Assembly: GCF_007746795.1 (NCBI RefSeq)
Contig: NZ_CP036343.1
Coordinates: 124,001-188,000 of the forward strand
From: Gimesia algae
GTDB taxonomy: Bacteria > Planctomycetota > Planctomycetia > Planctomycetales > Planctomycetaceae
DNA length: 64,000 bases
Direction of reading: 5' to 3'
The notes beneath the pieces are model-generated. The model made no database searches. It was not told the DNA's origin and saw nothing but the letters and a program-made list of their open reading frames with translations. Made by a program: the position numbers and the translations under genes. Below are positions 1 to 9,500 of this stretch, one piece after another. The first letter of the stretch is position 1. Each line of letters begins with the position of its first letter.

Positions 1-592
1 GGTGCTGGCGGATCGTGTCGGCGTTGAAATGCACGCGGCGGAAAATATCATCATCCGGTCGAAAATAAATTTCGGTTCCATGACCGCGGAATGGTTTCAC
101 TTTTTTAACGGGTGTCGTCGGTTTTCCTTTTTTATACCGTTGCATGTATTGGTGGCCATCGCGTACGACTGTCGCAATCATCTCGGAAGACAAAGCATTC
201 ACCACGGACGAGCCGACGCCGTGCAAACCACCGCTGCGGGCGTAGTTTTTATCGGAAAACTTACCGCCGGCATGCAGCGTGGTCAGAATCAGTTCCAGAG
301 CAGACTTTTTGGTTTTGGAATGCTTGTCGACGGGAATTCCACGACCATTGTCTTTCACACTGCAGGATGCACCATCTTTATGCAGGGTGACAATGATGGT
401 ATCGGCTTCTTTGGCCAGATATTCGTCGACCGAGTTGTCAACAATTTCCCAGAGCAGATGATGCAGCCCTCGGATATCAACGCCACCGATATACATTGAA
501 GGACGACGCCGGACCGCCTCCAGCCCTTCCAGGACTTCAATGTCATCAGCCGAATATTTTTTTGCGCCAGTTGTTTTTGCTGCAGTTGCCAT
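1..592 (-). CDS. parE: DNA topoisomerase IV / gyrase subunit B (N-terminal part, cut by window edge)
   Basis: The reverse strand from the ATG at 590-592 stays open to the window edge and encodes about 197 residues of a GyrB/ParE GHKL ATPase domain. Visible motifs in order are RRPSMYIG (about residue 30), EIVDNSVDE (Bergerat N box), DNGRGIP, and GGLHGVGSSVVNA (ATP lid). This subunit hydrolyses ATP to drive strand passage by the A subunit. The A subunit gene lies 93 bp upstream on the same strand, so the pair is probably one operon in the order A-B. ParE rather than GyrB is inferred from that A-before-B pairing; the C-terminal half needed to decide is missing. Confidence 0.9.
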   Translation of the reverse strand, partial: MATAAKTTGAKKYSADDIEVLEGLEAVRRRPSMYIGGVDIRGLHHLLWEIVDNSVDEYLAKEADTIIVTLHKDGASCSVKDNGRGIPVDKHSKTKKSALELILTTLHAGGKFSDKNYARSGGLHGVGSSVVNALSSEMIATVVRDGHQYMQRYKKGKPTTPVKKVKPFRGHGTEIYFRPDDDIFRRVHFNADTIRQH

Positions 593-685
593 AATACTTT
601 TACTGATATTTCTCTATTGAAAATACGAACGAAAACGAGATTATAGGTGTTGTTCCAGAGATCCGTAAGTCGAGATACGATCAGT

Positions 686-3094
686 TTATGCTTCGTCGTC
701 TCCCAGTTCGTCCCAGTCAACTACTTCGATGGGGGGATAGAGGATTTCTGCAAACCCGCTCCGCTGGCTGGTTTTCACACCTTTACCACCGCGTGAAGTC
801 ACACCATATTTCATTTGCCCAAAGGTCATTTTTTTGCCTGCCGTATTGACCACTCGCAGACAGTCGCTTGGACGGTTCAGCTGCAGAGCACCCATGACCT
901 GGTCCCCTTTTTCCAGTCTGATGCCCTTAACCCCTTTGCCTGCATTGGAGAGCAGGGCGGCTTCTTCGATTTCACAATGCAGGACGCGGGCGTCTTTGGT
1001 GGCGATGAACATGGTTTCTGCTTCTTCTACCAGACCCGCATACACCACACGGTCATCCTTCCCCAGGCGACAGTATTTGCGGCCTGCTTTGGTCGAAGCC
1101 GTCCGGAACAGACTGAAAGAAATCCGCATGATCTGACCCTTTTCGGTGACGATCAATACGTGAGGTGTGGGAATGGGTTGCTTTTTGGTCGCTTTGTCCT
1201 CCGGCGTGAAGCGACTGTCTGTCGTTAAAGCCGCCACCAGAAATGCGCCATCGCTCATCCTGGCATGCTTCGACAGTGGCTCACCATAGCCGGAAGAAAC
1301 AGGCACCTGTTCGATTGGCAGCGTGTAAGCCACACCATCGCTCGAGAAGAATACGACATGGTCCAGCGTGCTTCCCGGAGCGACTGCCAGTACACTGTCC
1401 CCTTCGCGGGTTCGGGTTTTGGCCAACTCCTGTGTGCCTTCTTTTGTCTTCAGGCGTCCCACGCGTTTAATCCAGCCTTCCCGCGAGACGACCACGTTCG
1501 TATTTTCGCGAACAATATAGGCCTGCGGATCGAATTCGGTAATCTCTTCCGAGGAGCCCAGTTTGGTCTGGCGTTTTTCCGGAAATTCGTCCGCCAGTTC
1601 CTTCAACTCATTTTCCACAACTTTCCAGAGTCGTTTATCCGATGCCAGAATCTTACGAATCTTTTCCGCTTCGGCTTCCTTCTCGGCCAGTTCTTCGCGA
1701 ATCGTATTGATTTCCAGCTTCGAAATACGATAAAGCTGCAATTCAAGGATGGCCATCGTCTGGATCTCATCCAGAGGAAAATTGTCCATCAGCTTTTTGG
1801 CCGCATCCTGTTTTCCACTACTGGCACGGATCAGCTTGAGGGCTTTATCCAGATCATTAAAGATGATCTCAAAACCCTTCAGGATATGAATCCGCCGTTC
1901 GAGTAGCAGCAGCTGATATTCAAACCGCTTTCGGACCGAGACAAACCGGAAATCCAGAAAGTACTGCAGCATCTCCTTTAAATCACAACGGCGGGGCACG
2001 AGCACTTCCGATTCATCGGGTACCAGGCAGGTCATGTTGACCGAGAAGTTCTGCTCCAGATTCGTGTGTTTATACAAAAAGGCCATCACGGTTTCCGGGT
2101 CCGCGTCGGGCTTGATTTCCAGCACGACTTTCAAACCATTTTTATCATCGGTTTCATCAGCCACATCTACCAGTTGAGGGAGTTTTCTGGATTCAACAAT
2201 TCCGCCGATCTCCGACAGCAGTGAACCCGTTTCCACACCATAGGGAACGGAATACACCACCAGCCGCTGCACGCCTTTCGTACTTGTGCCGGGTTCAGGT
2301 TTCCATTCACCACGCACTTTGACAGGGCCACGGCCTTCTTTATAGACCGCCGTGAGAGACTTTTTGTCTGTCACAATGCGGCCTCCCATCGGAAAGTCGG
2401 GACCTTTGATATGCTTCATTAACTGGGGAATGGTCGCATCGTCATGCTGGATCAGATGCACGCAGGCTTTGATGACTTCACCCAGATTATGAGGTGGAAT
2501 ACTGGTTGCCATCCCCACTGCGATCCCGTGAACTCCGTTGACCAGCAGGTTGGGAAACCGTGCCGGCAGTACGACCGGTTCGTCGCGTGTTCCATCATAA
2601 TTGGGACGCATTTCCACGGTCTGATAACGCAGTTCGTTCATCAGATGTTCGGCGATTCCCGTTAACCGTGCTTCTGTATACCGGGCAGCCGCAGCGGGCA
2701 GGCCCATGATCGAACCGAAATTTCCCTGCCCATTGATCAACGGGCTTCTCAGGTTGAAATCCTGCGCCAGTCTGACCAGCGCATCATAGACTGAGGCATC
2801 GCCGTGCGGGTGATAATTGCCCGTCGTGTCCCCGCAGATCTTCGCACACTTACGTGGCTTCGCATTGGCCATCAGTCTTAAGTCGTGATACATCACATAC
2901 AAAATACGACGTTGTACCGGCTTCAATCCGTCCCGCACATCGGGCAGCGCACGCGAGGTAATCACGGACATAGCATAGTTCAGATAACGACGACGCGTCA
3001 CATCGCTGATCGGGACATATTCAATGCGGTCTGATTCGGTGCTCGGTTTTCCGTTACCTGCTGTGCCGTTATTGGCTGATTTTCGCTTAGCCAA
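686..3094 (-). CDS. parC: DNA topoisomerase IV / gyrase subunit A
   Basis: Cuts and rejoins DNA in the A2B2 type IIA topoisomerase. The 802-aa protein has the winged-helix/tower core, with the catalytic tyrosine in ARYTEARL at about residue 139, followed by coiled coil and a C-terminal beta-pinwheel. A GyrA-box-like TSRGGKG lies at about residues 766-772, in the last blade, not the first blade where classic gyrase carries QRRGGKG. No ATG fits the N-terminus. I chose TTG at 3092-3094 (M-A-K-R-K) because GGAGAG at 3099-3104 sits at good Shine-Dalgarno spacing; a TTG four codons upstream (3106) is the alternative but would overlap that site. parE follows 93 bp downstream. Whether the enzyme is a gyrase or a topo IV cannot be settled from sequence alone. 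Confidence 0.9.
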   Translation of the reverse strand: MAKRKSANNGTAGNGKPSTESDRIEYVPISDVTRRRYLNYAMSVITSRALPDVRDGLKPVQRRILYVMYHDLRLMANAKPRKCAKICGDTTGNYHPHGDASVYDALVRLAQDFNLRSPLINGQGNFGSIMGLPAAAARYTEARLTGIAEHLMNELRYQTVEMRPNYDGTRDEPVVLPARFPNLLVNGVHGIAVGMATSIPPHNLGEVIKACVHLIQHDDATIPQLMKHIKGPDFPMGGRIVTDKKSLTAVYKEGRGPVKVRGEWKPEPGTSTKGVQRLVVYSVPYGVETGSLLSEIGGIVESRKLPQLVDVADETDDKNGLKVVLEIKPDADPETVMAFLYKHTNLEQNFSVNMTCLVPDESEVLVPRRCDLKEMLQYFLDFRFVSVRKRFEYQLLLLERRIHILKGFEIIFNDLDKALKLIRASSGKQDAAKKLMDNFPLDEIQTMAILELQLYRISKLEINTIREELAEKEAEAEKIRKILASDKRLWKVVENELKELADEFPEKRQTKLGSSEEITEFDPQAYIVRENTNVVVSREGWIKRVGRLKTKEGTQELAKTRTREGDSVLAVAPGSTLDHVVFFSSDGVAYTLPIEQVPVSSGYGEPLSKHARMSDGAFLVAALTTDSRFTPEDKATKKQPIPTPHVLIVTEKGQIMRISFSLFRTASTKAGRKYCRLGKDDRVVYAGLVEEAETMFIATKDARVLHCEIEEAALLSNAGKGVKGIRLEKGDQVMGALQLNRPSDCLRVVNTAGKKMTFGQMKYGVTSRGGKGVKTSQRSGFAEILYPPIEVVDWDELGDDEA

Positions 3095-3130
3095 GGGTCT
3101 CTCCAATTAATCTACTAAATGCCCTGAAAA

Positions 3131-3153
3131 AAACAGTCTGTCTTGGACTGTTT
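3131..3153. promoter_or_regulatory. Perfect inverted repeat upstream of parC
   Basis: AAACAGTC (3131-3138) and GACTGTTT (3146-3153) form a perfect 8-bp inverted repeat around a 7-nt loop, starting 37 bp upstream of the parC start. It could be an operator or a 5'-leader hairpin of the parC-parE transcript. No run of T follows on either strand, so it is not a classical terminator. Perfect TTGACA occurs on the minus strand at 3222-3227 but without a convincing -10. Confidence 0.4.
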
Positions 3154-3544
3154 CCTGTCTTCTGAAGGCGGGGGCCATATTCAGAATTCGGGTCAATTCG
3201 CGTGGTAGCTTAAGAAAAATATGTCAAATTTATTGTTTATGAAAACATTGAGGATTGTATCTGTTAAAACGATTATTGAACAGATGAGGCCACTCGTAAC
3301 CCGTTAAATAGACAATAATTCGGGAAAATAGGACGAATCGTCATTGTGCTTACAAAATGACTCATTCCGACGATTCCTGCCAGCCGAAATTTGGACTAGT
3401 GGCTTTCTTTTTGAGAGGGTCGCTATCTGGCGATTGAAACATACAAAAAGTACCGGATCTCTGAAAAGTGAAATTCCCAGAATTTCTACCTTTGCTTCGG
3501 TCTTTGTAGAGTGGCTTTGCCTCGTTGATGAACCACGACTGGTT
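3154..3544. other. Intergenic stretch without a recognised gene
   Basis: AT-richer spacer between the divergent parC and the secreted-protein gene at 3653. Short open frames on both strands here have no recognisable domain, no ribosome site and low-complexity translations. Nothing else seen. Confidence 0.5.
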
Positions 3545-3572
3545 CTGACAGAAGACAATTGATCATTATAAT
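3545..3572 (+). promoter_or_regulatory. Sigma70-like promoter for the secreted-protein gene at 3653
   Basis: CTGACA (3545-3550, 5/6 to consensus), a 16-bp spacer and a perfect TATAAT (3567-3572). Predicted start of transcription near 3579 gives a leader of about 74 nt ending in GGAGGG (3641-3646), seven bases before the ATG at 3653. The quality of both elements suggests strong expression. Confidence 0.65.
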
Positions 3573-3652
3573 TGACTGACGGGGGTTGGACGAGCCTCTG
3601 ACCTAGTCTCATTGGTGGAAACCCCACAATAAAAATCCAGGGAGGGATTGTT

Positions 3653-4426
3653 ATGGCTCAGGCGAGTCTGAAGGTAACCCTGCTAACCGGACTGTTACCG
3701 GCCTTTTTACTGATGGCGCCGGCATTACAGGCTGCTGAACCGGGTGCGGTCAATAATGCGGTTGTCCGGCAGGAATCCGTTTCTAAGTCATCAAAGTATA
3801 ATCCAATCAGCTGGTTCAAACGTAAGTTTACCAGTGCTGCTGACAAGCAGGACCGGATACAGCAGATCGGTCATACTCAGGAAACGGCTCAAGTGAGAGG
3901 CAGGCAGGTTCCTGTTCCCAGAAGGCCCACACTGGGACGTCGCAGTAGCGCTGCTCCTTACTACATCCACCAGGTTAGTAATCAGCCGAATATCATTACA
4001 TCGACGCCCGCTCCCTTTGAAAACGCTCAGCAGGCACGCCCTATCAGCTATGCTCACGGGCACTTCAAAGATCACAAACAATACAAGGCGGCTCAGCCAC
4101 TACCCGTGATGGACGGCATGAATGTTCTGCCTGGATATCCTCAGCTGCAGGCACCGCTGTACCCCAGTCCCAAACCGGGAATTCCCGACTATGTAGGACG
4201 GACGATTATCACCAACCAGGCACTGGCTCCTCAAGAAATGTTGTATGCCCATGAATACAACGCCATGTATGGTCCTTACTACTACAACGTCAAAGGGGGC
4301 TGGATCTGGACACCTTTCGGAATGCGATCTCACGAACGCTGGAAGCTCGAAGGGACACGGGTCAATGTGAAGTATAAAACAGACTTCGGATTCATCCCAC
4401 GATTCATTCCGCCCCTGGTCAGATAA
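3653..4426 (+). CDS. Secreted protein, first of a tandem IQQxGH family
   Basis: A 257-aa exported protein of no family I recognise. A signal peptide runs to about residue 27 (ending ALQA-AEPG). The mature part starts AEPG, carries a basic stretch ISWFKRKF, then RIQQIGHTQ at about residues 68-76, a proline-rich middle, and an aromatic C-terminal block with YGPYYYNVKGGWIW and a basic helix-like tail. Strong ribosome site GGAGGG and a good promoter precede it. The next two genes encode similarly built exported proteins with the same AEPG/IQQxG opening, so the three probably act together at the cell surface. The low charge and Tyr/Pro content suggest a structural or envelope role, but that is inference. 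Confidence 0.8.
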   Translation: MAQASLKVTLLTGLLPAFLLMAPALQAAEPGAVNNAVVRQESVSKSSKYNPISWFKRKFTSAADKQDRIQQIGHTQETAQVRGRQVPVPRRPTLGRRSSAAPYYIHQVSNQPNIITSTPAPFENAQQARPISYAHGHFKDHKQYKAAQPLPVMDGMNVLPGYPQLQAPLYPSPKPGIPDYVGRTIITNQALAPQEMLYAHEYNAMYGPYYYNVKGGWIWTPFGMRSHERWKLEGTRVNVKYKTDFGFIPRFIPPLVR

Positions 4427-4513
4427 TTAAAATCCAGAGAAACACTGTCTCAAACCCGAACACGTTTATCACACTGAGTCAGGTACTCAGAGAAACGATC
4501 AGGAAATATCAAA

Positions 4514-5071
4514 ATGCAGAACTTCACTTATAAATTAGCAGGCCTCGTGGCAGTTGCCGGGATCATGACAGTCCTGTCTGCTTCACAACTGCAGGCTGGC
4601 GAACCGGGTAGTCTGAAACTGATTCAGAAACAAGCTTCTCCGATTCAGCAGACAGGATACATCCACGATAAATGTAACTGTAAACAGAATCATGTTTACT
4701 CATACTCGGATGGCGCTTCCTATGCCGGAGGAAATTGCCCCCACTGTCGTGCCGGTGGTGCAGGTGGCGGACACAGAACCTCAGCCGGAATCGGAAAACG
4801 GGGCTCGTTGCGAGACTTTTTCCGCTGCAAGTTTGGCTACTTCATCCCCACCGGATGTGGTGGAAAAGGTTGTGCTCCCATCGGACACTACAACATGACT
4901 TATGCCGTCGATCCTTATCAGTTCGATGCACGCGATGGTCGTCTGTATGGTGCTCAGGGTTATGGTGTTCCCATTGCAGTTCCCCTGGCTCCCAATGTGC
5001 GGCATACCTACAACTATGGTTGGGGCGTACCTTCAAGCCGTTTGACTCCGGTCTCTCGCATCGTTCAATAA
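4514..5071 (+). CDS. Secreted Cys/Gly-rich protein, second of the tandem family
   Basis: 185 aa; signal peptide to about residue 28 (LQA-GEPG). After PIQQTGYIHD comes CNCKQNH, then GGNCPHCRAGG, two CxC/CxxC pairs with nearby His that could bind metal or form disulfides. The segment GSLRDFFRCKFGYFIPTGCGGKGCAP is the counterpart of the basic WFKRKF block in the preceding protein. The C-terminal half is Tyr/Pro/Val rich (YGAQGYGVPIAVPLAP) and ends with a GWGVPSSRLTP segment. It follows the first gene after 87 bp and precedes the third after 42 bp. I know no family; the shared layout suggests divergence from a common ancestor with its neighbours. Confidence 0.78.
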   Translation: MQNFTYKLAGLVAVAGIMTVLSASQLQAGEPGSLKLIQKQASPIQQTGYIHDKCNCKQNHVYSYSDGASYAGGNCPHCRAGGAGGGHRTSAGIGKRGSLRDFFRCKFGYFIPTGCGGKGCAPIGHYNMTYAVDPYQFDARDGRLYGAQGYGVPIAVPLAPNVRHTYNYGWGVPSSRLTPVSRIVQ

Positions 5072-5113
5072 TCTAAAACACTAAAATCCTCAATCGGGTC
5101 CAGGAAGATTGAT

Positions 5114-5803
5114 ATGAGAATCTTAAACGTGCATATGCTGGCCATTCTCGCAGTGACCGGCGTCATGGCTCACACTGCTCTGATCGCCAGCGCAGATGAG
5201 AAAACGGTTGCCAGTGACGGTCAGATCCAGCAGGTCGGTCATCACGTGCGGGGCGGCGGCTACGAATACAACTGCCCTCCCGGATATTCCAACCGCTTTG
5301 ACGGCGATGGCGTCTATCGCAATTATACATCACGTGAAGGAAGAGCTTTCTTACGAAAGTGTCACACTTCACCCGGACATGGCTGGTGCCCTCCTTCCGC
5401 ACAGAGGATCCAAAGAACTCCCGTGCAGTACCAGCGGTACTACTCCAGTCAGTATATGGGACAGGCCGGACCTGCGGGACCTGCAAACTACCCGCAGGTT
5501 TATATGCCCACCGATACCACTCAACTGGGCTTTTACTACCAGGCGGTACCAACCTGGCAACCACGGGCAGGCATGCTGCCTCCTGCACCCGATCCAAGCA
5601 TGTATCACACGCGTGACTGCAGTGCCTGCCGTGGACATGGCTGCAAACACTGCCGGGGCGGTCAGCAGTTCAGTGGACCTGTTTACTATTCTACCGGAAG
5701 TCCTGTCACGCCGGAGCCGGCAGTCGCACCACAGCCAGAAGAAGCAACACCCGCCGTGCCACCCGCTCCTTCCAAGCTGAACCAGGCTTCCTACGAAAAA
5801 TAA
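5114..5803 (+). CDS. Secreted protein with CxxC-type finger, third of the tandem family
   Basis: 229 aa with a signal peptide (cleavage about residue 28, after IASA). The mature start repeats the family signature QIQQVGHHVR. A C-terminal DCSACRGHGCKHCRGG (about residues 171-186) resembles one DnaJ-type CxxCxGxG zinc knuckle, followed by a Pro/Ala/Glu-rich tail (EPAVAPQPEEATPAVPP). The central part has collagen-like GQAGPAGPAN. A strong terminator directly follows, so this is the last gene of the three-gene unit. Function unknown; the single knuckle hints at metal binding or disulfide chemistry in the envelope. Confidence 0.78.
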   Translation: MRILNVHMLAILAVTGVMAHTALIASADEKTVASDGQIQQVGHHVRGGGYEYNCPPGYSNRFDGDGVYRNYTSREGRAFLRKCHTSPGHGWCPPSAQRIQRTPVQYQRYYSSQYMGQAGPAGPANYPQVYMPTDTTQLGFYYQAVPTWQPRAGMLPPAPDPSMYHTRDCSACRGHGCKHCRGGQQFSGPVYYSTGSPVTPEPAVAPQPEEATPAVPPAPSKLNQASYEK

Positions 5804-5852
5804 TTCGACTACTCCTCGATAAGATCGTTTCGCAATAACGATTGGTAATCTG

Positions 5853-5891
5853 ACAGGGCCACCTCTGATCAAAGGGTGGCTCTGTTTTTTT
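5853..5891 (+). terminator. Rho-independent terminator after the three secreted-protein genes
   Basis: ACAGGGCCACC (5853-5863) pairs with GGTGGCTCTGT (5875-5885) as an 11-bp stem with one G-U pair, followed by a run of seven T (5885-5891). Confidence 0.88.
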
Positions 5892-6373
5892 ATACCCGCT
5901 GCAAACGCACCCACCCGTCATTTGCTCTGTACTTTTCACTGATGATCCGCGACCGGTTCGGATTGTTCATCTTGACAAGCCAGCGCCCCTCGCGAAACTC
6001 CGTGTTATGCGTCGCGCGCGTGGGGAGAAATTAAGAGGGAACACTTCTCCTCCCCCTGTGAACAAGAGCACTACAAAAGGCTCTGGTTTCAAAGCGTTTT
6101 TCCAAAATGGGCCTCTTTGCCGTGTGTTAAGTCGACCTGTTTTGCACCGCATTGCACCCATAACCGCGCCTGTTTGCGCTCTGAATGAGACAACGGCAGG
6201 ACAGTCTCGCGCTACACTGGAAAACACCCGTGGCGGGTTCCCTCTGAGCAAAACGAGCAGGAAGCCGATAAAATCAGTCATCAAAACCATCATATTGATA
6301 GATCACCTCCTCCAGAAAACCATGCCGGTTTTCCCCATGCCAGCACGAATTTTCATTTCAAAACAGAAAAAGT
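5892..6373. other. Long intergenic stretch, nothing recognised
   Basis: About 480 bp after the terminator hold no gene I can support. A 137-codon plus-strand frame (6007-6420) has no domain, no ribosome site and an arbitrary Arg/Pro/Ser/Thr mix. A weak 6-bp hairpin, AAAACC/GGTTTT, lies at 6316-6332 without a T run. Confidence 0.5.
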
Positions 6374-6402
6374 TTGAACCCCTGTATTCTATCCGATATG
6401 AT
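6374..6402 (+). promoter_or_regulatory. Possible promoter for the gene at 6553
   Basis: TTGAAC (6374-6379), 17-bp spacer and TATGAT (6397-6402). Matches are 4/6 and 5/6. The leader would be about 144 nt, and no clear Shine-Dalgarno sequence precedes the ATG. Confidence 0.4.
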
Positions 6403-6552
6403 CAACAGTGCCGGAGATGAACAGCAGGAAGTGTTTTCAATCACATCCCGATACTGCTCATTCCTCTCTGCAAACAGTTCTCCCAGGACAAGGCACACCT
6501 GGAGTCCGTCATCTGAGAAACACTCTTCATTTTTCTCGAAAGCACAGATTCC

Positions 6553-9500
6553 ATGAACCAGCAACAATTCAAATCAAATCATCCGTCTGTCCATGGCAGG
6601 AAATGTGCTCGCAGATATTTTGATTACTTCTGTTTCAGCCTGTTGGCACTGAGTGCATTCGCTGTTACAAAAAATGTGCGTGCCGAAGATCCAGAGAAAA
6701 AAGAACAGATCACTCTCCAGGGCACGGTCGTCGATGAACAGGACCAACCGGCGCAAGGAGTGAAGGTGTTTGTCGAATGGCAGCATCCGAAACAGGATCG
6801 GGCCGAAACCAAAACCGATCAGGAGGGACGATTCACATTACGTGTACCAGCTCAAAGTGTACGGCATCAGGCGATCCTGGCTGTGGGAGATTCACCACAG
6901 CAAATGGCGCAGTACACACTCCCCTGGGTCATCAAGGATGAAGATCTGCCTCTGGATAAATTACGATTGCAGTTACAGCCTGCGCAGCGCGTGGAATTGC
7001 ACGCGGTTGACGGTGCTGGCAAACCAATTGCTAATGCAAAAACCGGCATCATGGGCGATTACCGTGTCTGGGGAACCGACACCACCGATAAAAAAGGCCA
7101 GGTCGTCTATCACGTGCCTCACGATGTGAAAGTTCAATACGTGTTTGCAATCAGCGACGGGCATGGTGCAGACTATAAAGCCTTTACACTCTCACGCGAG
7201 CAGGTCGGTGACCAACTGGTTAAGCCTCCTGTTGTACCCGAGAGTCCCATTCGCCTGACTCTTGACGGAACGCAGCCGCTGAAGGTCAAAGTCGAAGAGG
7301 CCGATGGCACACCGCTGACCGGGTTCCATGTCGTACCCTGGTATCTCAAAAAAGAAGGTGAGCCCCGCGATCTGAATCTTTCTTACTTCTATAGCCTGGT
7401 TCAATCCCAAACGGACAAATCGGGAACAGCCAGTTTTGACTGGATTCCGCACTGGCAAAAAACAGCCCTCACCATCTGGCCTCACAATCAGGAATACGAG
7501 CATCAGCGTAGCACGTATGATCCGCAAAAGGGCCAGGGCACGCTGACAATGAAACTCGAAAAACTCGTTCCTGTGTCCGGCAAAGTCACCCTGCCCGATG
7601 GTTCACCCGCTAAAGGGATCCCGGTTGCCGCGGACGGGGCTGGCTATCAGTTCGATTCCTTTCATAAAACAGTTCAGACAGACGACCAGGGACGCTATTC
7701 GTTCAACGCGGAACCCAATCAGGTTTACCTGGTGATTGCCGGAAATGAGAAATGGAGCGCTGCGCCCCACACCGGCTTTGCCGTCTGGCCTGGCAAGCCG
7801 ATTCAGAATCTGGATTTCAAACTTCAGCCTGCCACACGCATTCACGGTCGTATGACCGTCGGCTCACAAAATGAGCCTGTCGCCGACCAACGGATCATGG
7901 CTTTTATCAGAGGCCAGGATGCACATAATCAGAAGGATTTCAAACTGCCGAATCCGACCCACAGCAATCGCTGGGTGCAGCCGCAAATGGTATTTCGAGC
8001 TCAGACAGACAAGCAGGGTCACTATGAACTCTTCCTGGGACCCGGCACCTATTCGATTCGGGGCCCCTCCCAGACTCAGCCGCAAAAGTTTGAAATCACC
8101 AATGAAACGGAAAAGGAAATCAATTTCCACGCCAGTCGACCAGAAACAGGGGAGTTAACAGGCTCCGTGGTCGCGGGAGATCCACCAAAGCCTGTTCCCG
8201 CAGCGAAGATCTCAGGTATCTATCGCAAATCGCTTTCCGTCGGCGATTTAGCAGCCACAGCCGGAAAGCATGGTCAGTTTAAAGTCGAACGCCAGCGCCA
8301 TCCCGTGGTGCTTTACGCCGAAAGCAAAGACAAAAAAATGGCGGGCGTCGTGGAGATTGGCCCCGATGCCAAAACCGTCACCATTCCTGTTCAACCCTTC
8401 GGCTCTGCCCGGGGACAGTTGATTGATGAAGTCACCGAGTCCCCTGTCGAAAATCGGGAACTCAGGTATGGCGTAAAAGTGCATATTGGCGATGACAACG
8501 CCCCCTGGCGCACCAGCTTTGGCGGGACCGCGTTTACCGATAAAACGGGTCACTTTGAAATGAAGAATCTGGTCGTGGGTCTGGAGTACGGCCTCTCTCT
8601 CGTTAATCGGCCTGAAGAAGGCAAACCCGGCCGTCTCTCCTGGCGCAATGTCAAAAAATTCACGCCGGAAAACAGCCAGCCGGTCGACCTGGGGCAAGTA
8701 GAAGCCCCGCGCCCTTCTAAGCCTTATGTCCCGCCCACCATTGATGAACGCATCGCAGCCGCGTTTGCCGTGAAAGGGACTCCCCTGGAACGGTTCGCCA
8801 AAGCACAGCAGATCGCCCGTCTGACGGTCCAGTATCCAACGATCCTCTTCGGCGATCCGAAATCTGATGCCGTGCGGGAACTGATGACATTCCGCTTTCA
8901 GGACAGCGATGTGCGCAAAGAATTGCCCTCTTTCCTGATCATGGCTATCGACAGTACGGAAGACAATCGCGCGGCTGCGCAGGCATTGGCGAAACAGTTG
9001 GGACTGGACTGGAATCCGAAAGAGGGCGCACTAGATCTGTTCGTTTTGGACACCACCGGAAAACAGCGCGCTCATGCTGATCTCGCGGCGCTCTCTAAGA
9101 GCGGCTCTGTTAATAAACAGTCATTGACCAAGTTCCTTAAGGCCAATCAGATTCCCCCCAAAGACGCCCGCGAACTGCTGGACGCCGCCCTCAAGCAGGC
9201 GAAGGAACAGCACAAACGAGTGATCGTGCAGGAAACGGCAACCTGGTGTGGCCCCTGTCGTTTGCTCTCTCAGTTTCTTGATCGGGAACGCGAACAATGG
9301 CAGCGCGATTATATCTGGATCAAAATGGATCATCGCTGGACTGGTGCCGACGAGATCATGAAAACGATGCGCGGCGGAGCACAAGGCGGCATTCCCTGGT
9401 GGGCCATTTTAGATCAGGATGGCAAAGTGATGGCCACTTCCAACAATGACGAAGGCGACAACATCGGCTTCCCCAGTACCCGCAGCGATCTCGCCCATGT

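Noticed and set aside
2-499. Plus-strand open frame over parE
   Set aside because: It is the antisense of clear GyrB/ParE motifs and has no domain.
3304-3627. Minus-strand frame of 107 codons upstream of the secreted-protein gene
   Set aside because: Overlaps the near-consensus promoter and has no domain or ribosome site.
6316-6332. 6-bp hairpin with AAAACC/GGTTTT arms
   Set aside because: Short, no T run after it and no gene end nearby.
6007-6420. Plus-strand frame of 137 codons in the 5.9-6.5 kb spacer
   Set aside because: No recognisable domain, no ribosome site and an arbitrary residue mix.
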